Source: Toxorhynchites rutilus septentrionalis
Lineage: Eukaryota; Arthropoda; Insecta; Diptera; Culicidae
Direction of reading: 5' to 3'
Length of the DNA: 64,000 bases
Assembly (NCBI RefSeq): GCF_029784135.1
Contig: NC_073746.1
Coordinates: forward strand, 245,529,307-245,593,306
Position 1 is the first letter of the stretch. Each line of letters opens with the position of its first letter. Below the pieces are notes generated by a model. It saw only the letters and a program-made list of their open reading frames with translations. It had not been told where the DNA came from and did not search any database. A program made the translations under genes and the position numbers. Below, piece by piece: positions 11,151 to 23,370 of this stretch.

Positions 11151-14100
11151 AATGGAACAAACAACTGTTCATTCGTATTGATGGTGAGCTATCTAAATCA
11201 GGCCTTTTTGAGAAAATTCTCCCCGAACCATAGAAATCCCATCTCCAAAGCTGCGGGTCCAGAAACTAATGTGGAAGCTAATCCCATGGGTTTCCCTATT
11301 TCAGGAGAGCTTCTCTGATAAAAAGAAATTCAACTTGAATAGAATTTCTTGAAGGACTTACGGAACGTGTCATGTAATTTTCAAACTCGTAACATTGCAG
11401 GCGGCAGTTTGATGGTTTGAAGAAAATATTTTCAAAAAGGTCTGGTTCAACACGAATGCACAGTCAGCAGTGCAATGAAGTACTTTTGAATCATTTATTC
11501 CTGGTTTTGCATAACAACACCGGGATAATTGGGCAATTTTGCATGAATTTATAAAATCCGGAAAGGCATGTCATGAATTTAATGAATCCTCTGCGCTCTG
11601 CTATACACACTACAACATGGCGCAGCTCGGTCAAAACCACCCCGAATAGGTTATTTGAACTGATTAAGAACTAAGGATGACCTACGAATTAGAAACTTAT
11701 TGTAATTCATGTGAAATTGACGTTTCTGGTTATGAATAGTTAGTTATGAAACACTGGAATTTTAGTTTTTTGAATATTTCGCGCCTAAACACAACAATAT
11801 AGTTCAAATGGCCAGTCTTTTAAATAAAGATAGTTATTATGCCCTACACTACACCCATTCATCGCTTTACGGCCTAGATACGTTCCACGAAATTCGGCCG
11901 CAAAACGAAAATCCGTATAAGGAATCAATTAGAATAACAAATTCATACAAATTCGATCAAATCGGTTCAAATGTGTTAAATATGTAACATGGTTTATCAT
12001 TCAAAATGCATTTTATCTTTTCATTTTATTTGAATAAAAAATTTAATTAATTTAAATTTAGTTCATTTAAATCAAAAATACATACATAACATAAACATAA
12101 AACAAACAATACATACAACATACATACATAAAAACCAACAATAATCTATAAACAAAAATGAAACAAATTCATATTACATGGAATATGTGTATGTATATAT
12201 ACCTAATTTGCATGTTGCTTAAGTTATTGTCTCGCAAATATTTTTTCTATTCTGTACAAAAGTGATTTTTGAACCAATCCTCATTTTTGCCGTAATAACG
12301 AAACATTTTAGGCCGTAAATCGAAAACGTGCCTGGATGTATTACCGATGAAGATTTAGATATTATGGCTACGATGCTCTAACTTCTGCGTTGTTCACAGT
12401 GTTCTGCATCTTTGAAATGTTGGACTTCGTACATTTCTTTGTTTGCACATAGCGTAATAAAATAGTGTCGCGTCGAGAAATTTGCCATTATCTCTGGCTC
12501 TTGATTTTCATAATTATCAACGCGAGCAACGCTTTTAACACGTTGAGCCCAACGTTTTCTATTTGTACAATAAGTATCTTTGGGAACTAGGACCAACACT
12601 GTGTTGTGCAAACGCTCTTGATGCGCGCTCAATGGAAAGCGCAGCAAGAAAAATTTGGGGCTTAACGTGTTAATTTGACCCCAAAAAGTACATATCCCTA
12701 AGAACCTTTTCATATAACGTTCATTTTTTTATTGGTCCATCCCTTCCCCCGAGGAGATTGAATCAATTCGTCAGGGGACAGGTGAACGGAAGCATCCGAT
12801 GCTGAGGTCACGTACAACGATGCACTAAAAATAATGGCTCTTGTGAGAATCAAGTGAGATTCGAGGATAAATCTCCGTCTCAGTCGTTGTCCCGTCGAGA
12901 AGAAGGGCCACCGTCATATGAAAACACACAACACGAGAGCGATGAATAATTTCGTTTTTATACGCTTGTCACTATCCCTGCTGGCAATTCACTGCCACGG
13001 TTCGTCATTTACCATCAAGCTTGGCCCAGTTAACAATCCGTATCTTCATGCCTTGATGCCAGCGGCCACGTCTCGTTGTCATAAGCAATCTCTATTCCGA
13101 TGACAGGGTTGAATTATGAGACAGCTAACAAGGGCCGATGTAATTGCACAAAGTGTCCTAACCTGCAACCCGATTAGTGCTAGCACAGAGCAGCATTGCA
13201 CTCCTCGTGATAAGCACATTTCCAAGTGCAACGAAACAGAAGCTGCTCGATGTTTCGGTAATTAGTTTTTCATGGCAGAGAGGAGACAGAACAGACAAGA
13301 AATTGCGATTCTGTGGCCTGATTTTGCTGAAGTCCTGTAAATTACAAAATCAATCTCCATACGAAGCTCCGCGCATTCACTCCACAGATGAGAAGATATG
13401 AGCAAATTGGAAACTAAAGCTTGTCTTCCCAACCAAACAAACCAAACCGCAAGCGTTTGAACAGCAGCAATGTACATGACTGGTTTGCTCTTTGTCATCC
13501 AATTTGGGAGTTTAGATTAGATTTAAGCTCTTTCATCGTCATTCTCGAGCCGCGAACGTGACATTGTTACATTCATGTTCCTTCCGTTCAGTCGTATCTT
13601 ACTCAAACATAAACAGGCTAACGGTTTCAAACGATGTGAGCCGTTGTGACAAAGAATCCATATTTGATTTGAATTCGAGAGCGCAAACAATTATCGATTA
13701 TCTTGTAAGAACAAAGCATAATTTTACTCGATTAGCTTCGAAAACGCGAAGGCGGTTTGAAATCAGAACTGCAACGCAAATTAGAGCAGGCTCGGCGCAT
13801 TTTTCCCAGTGACTCTGATCTCTTTATCAGCATCATGCCTTTCAAAAAAATATGCTGACGGAAACGATAGAGTGCACAATGTGGAGTTTTTATTGAAACA
13901 TTCCACTAACAGCAGCCGATATCCAATGTTTATCAGAACTGAATTCCTTAGAGCCGTCATTGGTCGTTGTTGATCTTCGAGAAATTGTGTTTTCAGTGCA
14001 TACTAAATACTCACACATGATCAATAACTACATCAGGAAGTTGCAGGTCGAACGCCGTCACCACATTTTGAAATACTTGGGCAAAAAAAAATCTCAATCA

Positions 14101-14329
14101 AATTATTCAATGTGACGCTTCATGAAAGTCTTGGAAAATTGGCTTTTGAAGGCTTTTATGACAATTATGACTAAATAACTCATTAGGGCTCCCCAAAAAT
14201 TCTAATAAAGAATTACTCGTTAAATTTCGTTTCTTCCTAACATTATATGAGGTTGGGGAGAAATCCAATATTTTGTGATCGATATCTCGCGTAATATCGA
14301 TCATTGAATTTTAAGTTTATGCTCTTTAT
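11151..14329. other. Unassigned, contains a CATA-rich microsatellite
   Basis: No gene is recognised. A CATA/ATAC-rich simple repeat lies at about 12,080-12,135. The longest frame is 111 codons on the minus strand (12,378-12,713), with no recognisable domain. The 12.8-13.8 kb part is somewhat less AT-rich and could be low-copy DNA. Confidence 0.3.
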
Positions 14330-14755
14330 AAAGGTGTCATTTCACACTTAAAAAAATATTTTGCTGTTTTTTGTTTGTTCCATTCAGTTGTGAGTTACAG
14401 GGTGTTAACAATGGAAATCAACAAAGAGAAAATTCGGCACATTTTGCACTATTTCTTAGATAAGGACGAAAATGCAAGCTAGGCCGCCTAAATTGTGAAT
14501 GAGCAGTTGTATTGTTTATTTTAATTATTTTTTTTATTTGTGTTGTGTTCCATCAGGACTACACAAGGCCACACACGTCTGTAATGACTCGCCAGAAACT
14601 CCGGGAGCTTCGTTAGGAAATGCATCCACCATATAGTCCGAACCTGGCACCAAGCGGTGATCACCTTTTTCTCGCATTGCAAAACTTCTTAAGTGATAAA
14701 AAATTGGGACCAAGAGAAGATTGTAAAAATTGATTGTTAGTATTTTTCGGACCAT
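14330..14755 (+). pseudogene. mariner transposase pseudogene, internally deleted
   Basis: Near 14,411 the plus strand starts MEINKEKIRHILHYFLDKDE, the mariner N-terminus. It then breaks at stop codons, and most of the first half of the protein is missing. From about 14,552 it resumes with HQDYTRPHTSVMTRQKLREL (second Asp retained) and YSPNLAP (third-Asp region, Asp changed to Asn), then HLFLALQNFLSDKKL. It is the same subfamily as 10,640-11,150 but in the opposite orientation. Inactive. Confidence 0.75.
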
Positions 14756-14939
14756 GACCTCTGAGAGAGGTATTATGAACCTTTAGAATGCCAACAAATT
14801 TTACAACAAAACTGTGCATATTTGACCCAAATCGGACAACCCGAAGTTTTGAACTTCATGACAAACCGATATAGTAGTTCTCAGATTTCCGTGAAAAGTG
14901 GTAATTTTGTTCTTTATTGCAAAACGTTAGATCCGTTCT

Positions 14940-15115
14940 TTTGACGTAGGACTTTCATTTTGGGGCGAAAATTCACAGTTTCGGAAACGAAAACGTTACG
15001 CCGGAGCAACCAAATTTTGAGCGTTAATACCTCCTAAACAACTCAACGAAATGATATGATAAACACATCATTCAAAACATAAAATGTCTACGCGTTATAT
15101 GCTTGTTACGTTTTT
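14940..15115 (+). repeat. TGACGTAGGACT dispersed repeat end
   Basis: This begins TTGACGTAGGACT...TTTCATT, then TTTCGGAAACGAAAACG...ACGCCGGAG, then GAGCGTTAATACCTC. The same ordered blocks recur at 40,700-40,860, at both ends of 44,812-45,787 (inverted at the right), and more diverged at 50,926-51,020 and 56,310-56,620. It appears to be the terminal region of an uncharacterised transposon family. Confidence 0.6.
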
Positions 15116-15258
15116 ATCCAAAAACTCCTATCAAGAGTCCTAAAATTGCTTTTAAAACAGGCTATTAAAATCACAACAATCGGTATATAAGTGCCGCTTG
15201 GAAATCCACTCAGTTATGATTGTGCAACGATTAAGGTACGATCGCTGGAATGAATGGA

Positions 15259-15712
15259 TGTTTCCCTAACACAGATTTCTAAACCATCGAGCCAGGGGAA
15301 ATCGGCATTGCAAAAGAGATGCAAACCGCGGGTACTTTTGAACTCACTTGCGTTTCTGCAAATCGGAATGTTTCCCTAACACAAACTTCAAAACCACAGA
15401 GCCTGGGGAAATTGACATTGCACAATAGATGCAAGCAGCGGGTACTTTTGTACTCTTTGTTTTTTTTGCAAATGTTTCCCTAACACAGATTTCTAAACCA
15501 TGGGGCCTGGGGAAATTGGCATTGCAAAATAGATGCAAGCTGCAGGTACTTTTGTACTCGCCTGCATTTTTGAAAATCGGAAGGTGTTTTCCCAATACAG
15601 ATTCCGAAATCAAGAAGTTGGGAGAATCGGCATTGCAGATATATTAAAGTCGGCAGTATTTTTATACCACCATGCATTTTTACAATCCGGAATTCGTTTT
15701 TCTAACACGGTC
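15259..15712 (+). repeat. Tandem array, period about 104-112 bp
   Basis: Repeats of a unit beginning TGTTTCCCTAACACAGATTT start at 15,259, 15,369, 15,473, 15,585 and (diverged, partial) 15,695. Each full unit also carries GGGGAAATYGGCATTGCA and a GGTACTTTTGTACTC palindromic box. Divergence increases toward the right. Elements of the unit (TTAGGGAAAY, AGTACAAAAGTACT) recur inverted at 58,840-59,062. Open frames across the array are by-products of the periodic sequence. Confidence 0.85.
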
Positions 15713-16302
15713 TACCAATGCAACGCTTTGGCTCGGTTATTCAAGACTGCATTGGAAGATATCCCTTCGTCATGTGTTATGTATCGCCAGCTCACTGAAA
15801 TTCTATATCGTTTAATGATTAGGCAAAATGTTGATCACTATTTGCTGCGATAACTACTACCATAATGCATGAATTGACCTAAATTGGGATTTGTTTGCAA
15901 TTGAATTCGTAAATTGTTTCATTCGTTCACTAGTTTAATCAATAATTTCATCAATACACACAAAAGATAGCTCTACACAGCGGCGATATTGTACCTAATG
16001 AGGAATATCCGAGGTGCGAATATTACTAATTGAAGAAACAAACATGAGTACTAAGCCAACGGCAGTTCTACGTCACGTTGCGGTTGTATCATAGGTATAA
16101 TCCATCCATAGTTTTGTATTTATTTTTTTAGGGTAACCATTTCCATTTTAGGGTGATCCGAAAATTAAATTTTTTCCACTTTTTCCACAATTTTTTTTTT
16201 AAATTCATAACTTTCAAACTACTCGACCGATTCAAATGATCAACATATCAAATTAAAGTCAATTGGATGATCTTTTTTGAAAAATGCTACAGCTGCAGAA
16301 AA
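15713..16302. other. No recognised feature
   Basis: AT-rich sequence without a supported gene. A short frame at its left edge is an extension of the tandem array. Confidence 0.3.
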
Positions 16303-16786
16303 TTCGAATTTTGTGTTTGTTATTATTGATTGTATTCGTTTTTTATAGTTTCATTGTCTCGGCATCAAAGGCGCTATATATTTTTATATTTTTCCTTGAA
16401 CACTGAGGCTTTTTTTTACCTAACATATCCAAAAATCAGACAGGTGTTTTTTTCGTTTTTAAGTTATATTTCAAAGTTAACCGATGCCCTGAAAAAAACA
16501 AAATGTCTTCTATTTCCAAAAAATGCCTTTTTCTCAATTTTCAAAAAAGAATTTTCCTATATTCCTATTTTCTGTACATTAGGCTATCGCAACCAAAATA
16601 TTCAAACTTTGAAAAATGATGACTAAAAAACAGAATAAAGCACCTATCTAATTTTTGAATATATAATGTAAAAAAACCACAGCTTTCAAGAAAAAAAATT
16701 AAAAAAATATCGCGCCTTTGGTTCTGATGTAAACTATAAAGAAACAAATACAATTAATAATTATGAAAACAAAATCAAAATTTCTT
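16303..16786. mobile_element. Fold-back (long-TIR) MITE
   Basis: Arms of about 150 bp (16,303-16,452 and 16,628-16,786) are imperfect inverted repeats. Paired blocks include GGCATCAAAGGCGCTATAT with its partner near 16,712-16,732, and AAAAATCAGACAGGTG with its partner near 16,640-16,655. The loop is about 175 bp and AT-rich. No transposase is encoded and no target duplication could be fixed. Confidence 0.65.
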
Positions 16787-16973
16787 GCACTTTCACGAAA
16801 ATCTGGGAACCGCTATATCGGTTTGCCATGGAATGGCTGTATATGTAGTGAAAAACTCCTGTACTATGATCATAATGCGATCGAATCTAGAACACCATCC
16901 TTCTATTTTTTTCTTTGTTTCTAGTTTTGACCACATTCGTCGTATGTTGTTATATATGATCATTGCTTCAAGA

Positions 16974-17240
16974 AAAGAGAGAGAATGAAGAGAGAGAGGA
17001 GAGAGGAAAAAGAGAGGAAAGAAAAAAAGAGATAAATAGAGAGAAAGAAAGCGAGAAAGAGAAAGAAGACAGAGACAGAGATAAATGAGGCAGAGAGGAG
17101 AGAGGAAGAAAGAAGACAGAGAGTAGAGAGAAAGAGAGAGAGAGAAAAGAAGAGAGGAGAGAAAATAGAAAGAAGAAATAAAAAGAAGAGAGAGAGAGGG
17201 AGAATGAGGAGAGAGGGAGCAAAGAGGCAAAGAGAGAGTA
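16974..17240. repeat. GA-rich low-complexity tract
   Basis: About 265 bp of nearly pure purine (GAGA, GAAAG, GGAGA words) on the plus strand. The long minus-strand frames of Ser/Leu-rich peptide across it are artefacts of the composition. Confidence 0.9.
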
Positions 17241-17320
17241 TTCAATTATAGACTTTAAACTCTTGCAGTTCATTCGCCACAAACCATAAAAAGGTCAATT
17301 TAAAAAACTTATCCACAGTC
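17239..17320 (+). repeat. Direct repeat, left copy
   Basis: About 80 bp containing TTGCAGTTCATTCGCC plus an AATTATAGA start. It is repeated with several substitutions at 18,714-18,795 in the same orientation. I associate this motif with Aedes genomes. Shorter fragments of it appear at 37,867 and 54,250-54,290. Confidence 0.7.
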
Positions 17321-17408
17321 TCGTCCTTGAAAAAACTCCACCGGCAGCAAAAAGAATTATCAAGGGTAATACTTTTTCATAAGAAAGTGACGTTTTTTTT
17401 GTTTGACA

Positions 17409-18560
17409 TATAGTGTCAGATAAAACATTAAGACCACTGCTCGAGCAAAAAAAAGTTATAAAACTTTGAGGAAAAATAAACCCATCCAGTACCAGTTACT
17501 CGTTTCGGCTGTTTCAAATGTTGTTTCGACCGATTTTGAACAAAATTGATTGTTTTTCGGTAGTATTTTTTGTTTTTCGGTGGTATTTTGTGTTTTTCGG
17601 ATCCTGGTAAGTATTTATCATGAAAACAAGAAGTATGTAAAGTTTTAATTCTCGAATTCTAGTTGCAGTCAACGTAAAATGGGTCGAGCTCATAGTTGCA
17701 CGGAAACACAGTGGATGGTCATCCGCAATATGTCCAAGGCAGGTAGCAGCCTACGCGAAATCGCAGAGTACTTGAGACGACCCAAAACCTTCGTTTTTGA
17801 TCCCCTACACAACCGCTAAAAATCTGAAACGACTGGACGCAAAGGATGACTCTGCAATAAAACGGGTCTCCAATAAAATCCCTTCAAGGACTCGAAAAAG
17901 ATGCAGGACAAACTGAACTTGTCCGTGAGTTCCCGGACAGTTCAGCGGCGGCTGGTGGAGCAAAGGGCTAGGCGGTGAAAACCCCCCCCGGAAAGTCCCG
18001 ATGCTGACGCCGAAGCATCCGAAGGCGCAGTTCGCGGAAGACCAGTCCGATTGGATCGGACCAAAGAAGAAAAAGCTGTGGCGAAAAAGATACTGTGGTC
18101 GGATGAAACGAAGGTAAACCTCATCAGCTCGGACGGAAAAACTTGGGTCCATCGCCCAATAGGCTGCGCTTACATGCCACAGTATACCACGAAGACAATC
18201 AAGCATGGAGGAGTCAACAATCCTAAGGGATGTTATGCTATCATACGCCGAGTGGGAGGATAACGATCCAAAGCACACCGTAGCACAAGACCGTCAAAAA
18301 GAGGTTTCAAGATAACAAAGTAGACGACATGGAGTGGCCAGCACAGTCACCGGATCTGAACCCTATAGAAAACCTATGAGAGATCGTGAAAAGGTCGGTA
18401 CACGGAGAAGTGGAAAAATAAGCAGCAACTGTGGGATAGGATCCAAGTTTGTTGATACGCCATCCCGGTCACCACTTGCCAGAAGCTAATGGAATCCAAA
18501 CCGGGTGCGTAAGAATCCGATGGAACCGCACGGGAACAGGAAAACAACTGACGATTTGCC
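17409..18560 (+). pseudogene. Tc1-like transposase pseudogene
   Basis: A Tc1/impala-type terminal sequence (TAGTGTCAGATAAAACATTA, then AGACCAC) starts near 17,410. The coding remnant begins about 17,679 with MGRAHSCTETQWMVIRNMSK (helix-turn-helix region). It continues out of frame to LWSDETKVNLISSDGKTWVH near 18,091-18,150, with the first catalytic Asp. DNDPKHT (second Asp) follows near 18,260, then WPAQSPDLNPIENL (Glu retained) near 18,340. Several frameshifts and in-frame stops make it inactive, and no 3' terminal repeat was found. Confidence 0.8.
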
Positions 18561-18713
18561 GTAACAAAGATACATAAACTATTTAATATCTAGACTCTAG
18601 ATCTAGATTCTAAAGAAAGCATTCGAACTCTATGAACAACTGTGATTGGTGTTTCACCACTCATAAGTACAGGGATTCGGGTGAATAAAAACCCTTCCCA
18701 AGATGTGTGTGTG

Positions 18714-18795
18714 TTGAATTATAGAGGTTTGAAACTTTTGCAGTTCATTCGCCTAAAGCCTTGAAAAAGTCCAATTAAGAAAACCTTACCTATAC
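18714..18795 (+). repeat. Direct repeat, right copy
   Basis: Partner of 17,239-17,320, starting TTGAATTATAGAGGTTTGAA. The pair brackets the Tc1 remnant 1.47 kb apart. Too long for a Tc1 target duplication, it more likely reflects two tandem copies of an older repeat. Confidence 0.7.
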
Positions 18796-21342
18796 GTTCG
18801 GCATAGGAAAAATCCATTTTGGATGTCTTTGCCGTCGCCTAATTAAACTGGTTCCAGCTTCCGTCAATTTGGTACATAATTCCGATGACCGTGCTTCGGC
18901 ATAGAACTTAAGCCACGCCCTGATTGACTTTCCGCTCAATTATGCCGTTCCACTTTGAAAAATGACTATGTATTTGAAGTCTAACAGCACTTTGATCTTT
19001 TACGAATTGATTGTTACGGAGAATCATCAAAATTCTTTCAAATATATTACAAAATTGGTCACTTGGAATGGAAAATATCAGCCAAATTTTAAAAATGAAT
19101 TCCATAGTGTTATAATATGAAATCAGTTGCGAATATGAAATCAGTTTGTTATAAGTCAAAACGTCGTGAAATATGAGAATCCTCAACGATTACTAAATAT
19201 TTCTAGCACTTGGAACAAAAATCAAACCGCTGGTTTGCCGCTGTCGCTCATATCATCGCATCACTCACCGCAGTTTATCCTGATAACTATAATTCCTGAC
19301 TGACAATGATAATCACAGGGGAAATAGGAAAATAGACAGTGCAAATATCATAGCGCGATTCCTCGTCCGATTTTGTTCCGGCTCAGCCCTATCAGATTCA
19401 TTTAATGCTTAAAGTTTCATCCACCCGAAGTTACAATTGTCATAATCATATGATTAATTTTAATTGAGGATGATTTCGTCTATCAATCATTGACCAGTTT
19501 GAAAGAAATCGTAACTCGTAATCTAGCTTCTGATAAAAGTATAGTGTTCGTCAAAGCTGTTGGAAAGTCAACGAACTGTTTAGGAAAAGAAACATTTGAA
19601 ATGCAACAAACTATAAACTCAATCATTTAATTTGATACTAGATCTATATTTTTTATATATTATCATCATACTGTTTTCATTTAACCGAGTTTAATGGATA
19701 GTTGTGCAGTGTCTTACTCACCAAAATGGAGATAGGATTTTTTAAATATTGAGATTCCAATACTTTTCGAAATCGTAACGGTTTATCAGAAATGATGTGA
19801 TCGAATCTATATGCAGAAAATTAGATAGAACGTTTTATCCTTAGACTGGTAGTTCTCGAAAAATAACTACTTTTTATGTGATGAAAATTCAATTTTGAGG
19901 AAGATTTACTAACAGTGTATCTAATATATTAATCCAGTAGAAAGTTCATTGACATTCCAAACACTTGTTCAGACAATATATTTTGATCAGACAGCTGGTT
20001 TTCGATTAATAATTTTTCGAAAAAAAGTTCAATGATCAGTCGCAATTAAAATTGATCATGAAATCACTGAATAAATAAAAATATAATTTTTGGTAGCTTC
20101 CATCTAGAATGTAGGAAGTTTTGTATAATCGAGAGAAACGTAACAGCGGCCGATTGATTAGAGGAGGAATTGATTCTTACCAATAAATCAATTCTCTTCC
20201 CACTCTAGTGATTTCCACAGTGACCGACGTTTTTATTAACTTTTTTCAAATCCGAACCATCGGAACTTCCACAATGAGAATGGATTGCTGCACCCATCTC
20301 AAATTCTGTGCGTAAATACTGATCTAACTAACTGTAATCAAATGATTATTGTTGGGTAGGTTCTTATCAAACCAATCGAATCAATCTCGATTGCAAGATA
20401 TGAAACTATTCTCGGTCGGTTGGCTACTCTAGAGCGGTCTTCTTCTCGCATGAACACACTGGTAGCCATTATTTATATTCTTAGCACATGTGGAGCAGTG
20501 GAGAAGTGAAGCAGCGCCCTGAACGTGAAAACTTTGCACCGCAGCAAATAAAATATGACTCAAGGTCATCTCGGAAAGCCTACCGCAACAAAAAATACGG
20601 CTATAATAGCAGCAGCACGTGGCTTTAGGGTTGCACACATTGCACCGTTGACCCGATTAAAAAATCAGTTGCGATATATAGCATTTACATTATATAACAT
20701 TCCTCATGAGTAGCTGTTTAATTTTTGGAAAACAATTGATTAGTTTTTGAAAGTTTTGTTTTCCAAATCCTAAAGTGAACACCTCTCGTTTGCATTAACA
20801 CCAATGATGCACGGTAAGGTAGTGATCTGCGCAAAACCCAAAAAAGCAGCTGCTACAATCCCCATACATTATCCGACACACTCTGGCGAAAGGGTTGGAA
20901 ACGTGCTGACATTACAACTGGGTAAAAGTTTCGATTTCGAGTCCACAAAAGAGTGTTTTGCATTGCGGAACTAGTGTCAAGGGCTTCCCCTGGCATTCGG
21001 GGCTCCTTCACCTGTTTCGCCACTCGTTTCGTTACGACAGTTTGTTGCGATAGAACAATGATACCATTTTCTTCCGCAAAACTGGCCCCTGGCAATATCA
21101 ACAGTGATTCAGAGAACAAAGAGACAGCAACATTTTTGGCGGAGCTGATTCAGAAAACAGAACAATCCCACAACAACTCAACCGGTCGACTGTCCCAATT
21201 CTATCTGATTTTTTCCAAGCATCGTAGGTACGGTGGCAGCGACCCAAAATTACCATTTCCATTATTATATAGTCGGCGATAAGTAGGAGCGGACCAAATT
21301 ACATTACACCCAGGTTTTTTTTTGGTGATATTGCACTGGTCT
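18796..21342. other. Unassigned
   Basis: No supported gene or repeat. The frames at 20,853-21,282 on both strands reach 109 codons without recognisable motifs. The stretch may be low-copy DNA. Confidence 0.3.
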
Positions 21343-21463
21343 TTTTTTACGCGGGTACCGCGTTAGTTGGAAAATCCGCGTTAATTGGAAAATCCGCGTG
21401 AAAAAAAACCTCGTAAAAAAACCGCGCAAAAAACCGCGCAAAAAACCGCGTAAAAAAACCTGG
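21343..21463. repeat. Short tandem CCGCGTAAAAAA / CGCGTTAATTGG repeats
   Basis: Two 18-bp units (CGCGTTARTTGGAAAATC) are followed by several 11-13 bp units of AAACCGCGYAAAAA. The left part (TTTTTTACGCGG) is the reverse complement of the right units, so the block can fold back. It resembles the terminal region of a DNA transposon. Confidence 0.7.
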
Positions 21464-21519
21464 ATGTACTTTGATTGGGATAAAAACAAACTTCAAATTT
21501 GAAAAAAATAATATTTTTA

Positions 21520-21850
21520 TAAAATTTTATAAAATATTGTGAACGCTAATAACTATTTTCACCGTTAACGAATTACGATGATTTTCATACCAATCGGAAC
21601 GGAGATTCTCCAGGATTTGTTTGACATGTTATTTCTTATTGTTATACATTATGATCCTAATCCGTAAACGGTTTAAATTTGAAAATGGGGAATTCGCATA
21701 TATTTGTTCTGGACACTTGTGTGCTTATCTACCCGTGTTATTAATAAAATTCTACTCATGCATCGGTGAGTTACAATACTTATATACCACTGCAAATCAA
21801 ATGCAGCATTCGTTTAACGGGCAATGAAAGACGAGAGAGTAATTTTGCGA
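21520..21850 (+). repeat. Dispersed repeat related to 56,380-56,620
   Basis: Ordered similarity to 56,380-56,620: AACGCTAATAACTATTTT, then a CGTTAACGAATTACGATGAT-like block, then GGTTTAAAT..GAAAATGG and ATTTGTTCTG..CACTTGTGTGCTT. It is the same orientation and probably the same family as the TGACGTAGGACT repeats. Non-coding. Confidence 0.55.
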
Positions 21851-22192
21851 TTTAAGCTCCGCCTTTTTTCGATAGATTGCAGAGATATTTGCAACAATCG
21901 ATACTCAATACTCAATACAATACTCAAGATGGCTCTCACTCGATTCAGTCGTGAAACGCAACCTAGAGAGGTTCAACTGCGATCGAAAGATTTTGAAGAT
22001 ATTTAACATCATCTGAAGAAGCCACACGAACCTACGTCGGTGTTGAGGCTGAAGAAACAGAAGTTACTGAACTGGGCGAAAGCAAAATGAAATCAGAACC
22101 TATCCGTATCCTAATCACATGGCTTCAAAGCAGCTTTATGATCATTTTTCAAGTGTTGAGAGTTCTCCTATTTTTGAATTGTTACCCTTAGG

Positions 22193-22600
22193 CAGGGTTG
22201 CCACATTCAATTCTGTAAAATTTTCTGAAAAAAAACTGTACATCTGTATTTTTAGAACAAAAAAATCAGTATAAAAAAATTGTACCAAAATTCAAAGAAA
22301 AAAAGGTTTATTTTTATTTTGAATTTATGTTTGCCTATTTATGGGTTGTTCGTATCAATACAACAACAAAAAACATAAAAAATTTTTCTATAATTAGACT
22401 GACCAAACGTACCATTTTTAACGGGACAGTACTGCTGTTTCGACCATTTTTTATTGTCCCTTCTTTTTATCAATTTGTACCAAGTACAAAAAATATTTGC
22501 AATAATGTCTTTTGTACCACGCGATTATTCCAGAGATCAATTACAGTAAAACATGTTTTTGTGCGGTTTTTTTTGTGCGATTTTTTTGTGGGGTGTATGA
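22193..22600 (+). mobile_element. Two hAT-type 5' ends, nested fragments
   Basis: CAGGGTTGCCACATT at 22,193 matches the ends of the hAT at 42,229-43,751. From 22,396 the sequence TAGACTGACCAAACGTACCA with GGGACAGTACTG matches the left end of the hAT at 3,851. No right ends were found nearby, so both look like truncated or nested pieces. Confidence 0.55.
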
Positions 22601-22809
22601 AAAGAAGCATATTTGGCGAAGTTATTGTCCATTTAGTTTTTTTCGATGGTTTATATGCGTTTCAGTGCGAAAAAGGCATATTTGCGTCTCAATTATCCAC
22701 TTCTGAAATCATTCTCCTCCTCTCATCAAATGCTCTAAGTTTTTCTAAGTTTTTGCATGACATGATTTCTAACAGCAACACGTTTCGGCATGTAAACGTT
22801 TATATGGTA

Positions 22810-23165
22810 GTTCGAGACCCCTCCCCCTTCTCTAAGGGAGGGGCTGCCATACAAATGAAAAATGAAACACAAATTTCTGCATAAGTCGAGAATTAATCAA
22901 GCAAATGAAACGAAATTTGGCATGTGGAGGTTTTAGGATCCAATAGATGAGTCTATGGTGGTTCGACCACCTACTCCCTCTCCAAGGGCATGGGGGTTGC
23001 CATACAAATAAAACACAAACTTCTGCATAACTCGAGAACTAATCAAGCAAATGGAGCCAAATTTGGTATGTGAGAGTTTTTGGGTACGAGAAATGTTTCT
23101 ATGATAGTATGAGACCCCTCCCTCCTCTGGAAAGGAGATGAGGTCCCATAAAAAAATGCACACAT
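22810..23165 (+). repeat. Helitron-linked minisatellite, copy B
   Basis: About 2.5 units of roughly 150 bp. Boundaries of the form (G)CCATACAAAT or CCCATAAA lie near 22,847, 22,998 and 23,143. Units contain AATTTGGYATGTGRRGTTTT, an A/CGAGAAYTAATCAAGCAAATG block and a C-rich/G-rich hairpin. A spacer of about 200 bp leads to the Helitron core at 23,371. Confidence 0.8.
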
Positions 23166-23370
23166 TTCAACCAAACATGACAATTGAATATTTTCGGAAA
23201 ACTCTGACGGAAAATGGGAAAATTCAAAAAATTCAATTCGCATGTGTGCTACAATTACATATTGACAAGCGTTGTTAGTCCATTTGATGTTTGCGGTAAC
23301 GAAATTGATCTTGGTTCGAAAGTGGAAACGGATTTTAATGTGATAAAACGCACTACTATATTGTCTGCTA

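Noticed and set aside
15344..15677. Cysteine-containing minus-strand repeats of peptide (e.g. 89 codons)
   Set aside because: The peptide repeats exactly follow the tandem-array period, and there is no start context or other sign of coding.
16793..17282. Long Ser/Leu-rich minus-strand open frames (104 and 150 codons)
   Set aside because: They arise from the GA-rich purine tract; composition alone explains the absence of stops.
18051..18263. Independent 70-codon gene
   Set aside because: It is the middle of the Tc1 transposase pseudogene (WSDETKVNL motif).
21304..21489. Minus-strand frame with repeated FLRGFLRGF peptide
   Set aside because: Product of the short CCGCGTAAAAAA tandem units, not a gene.
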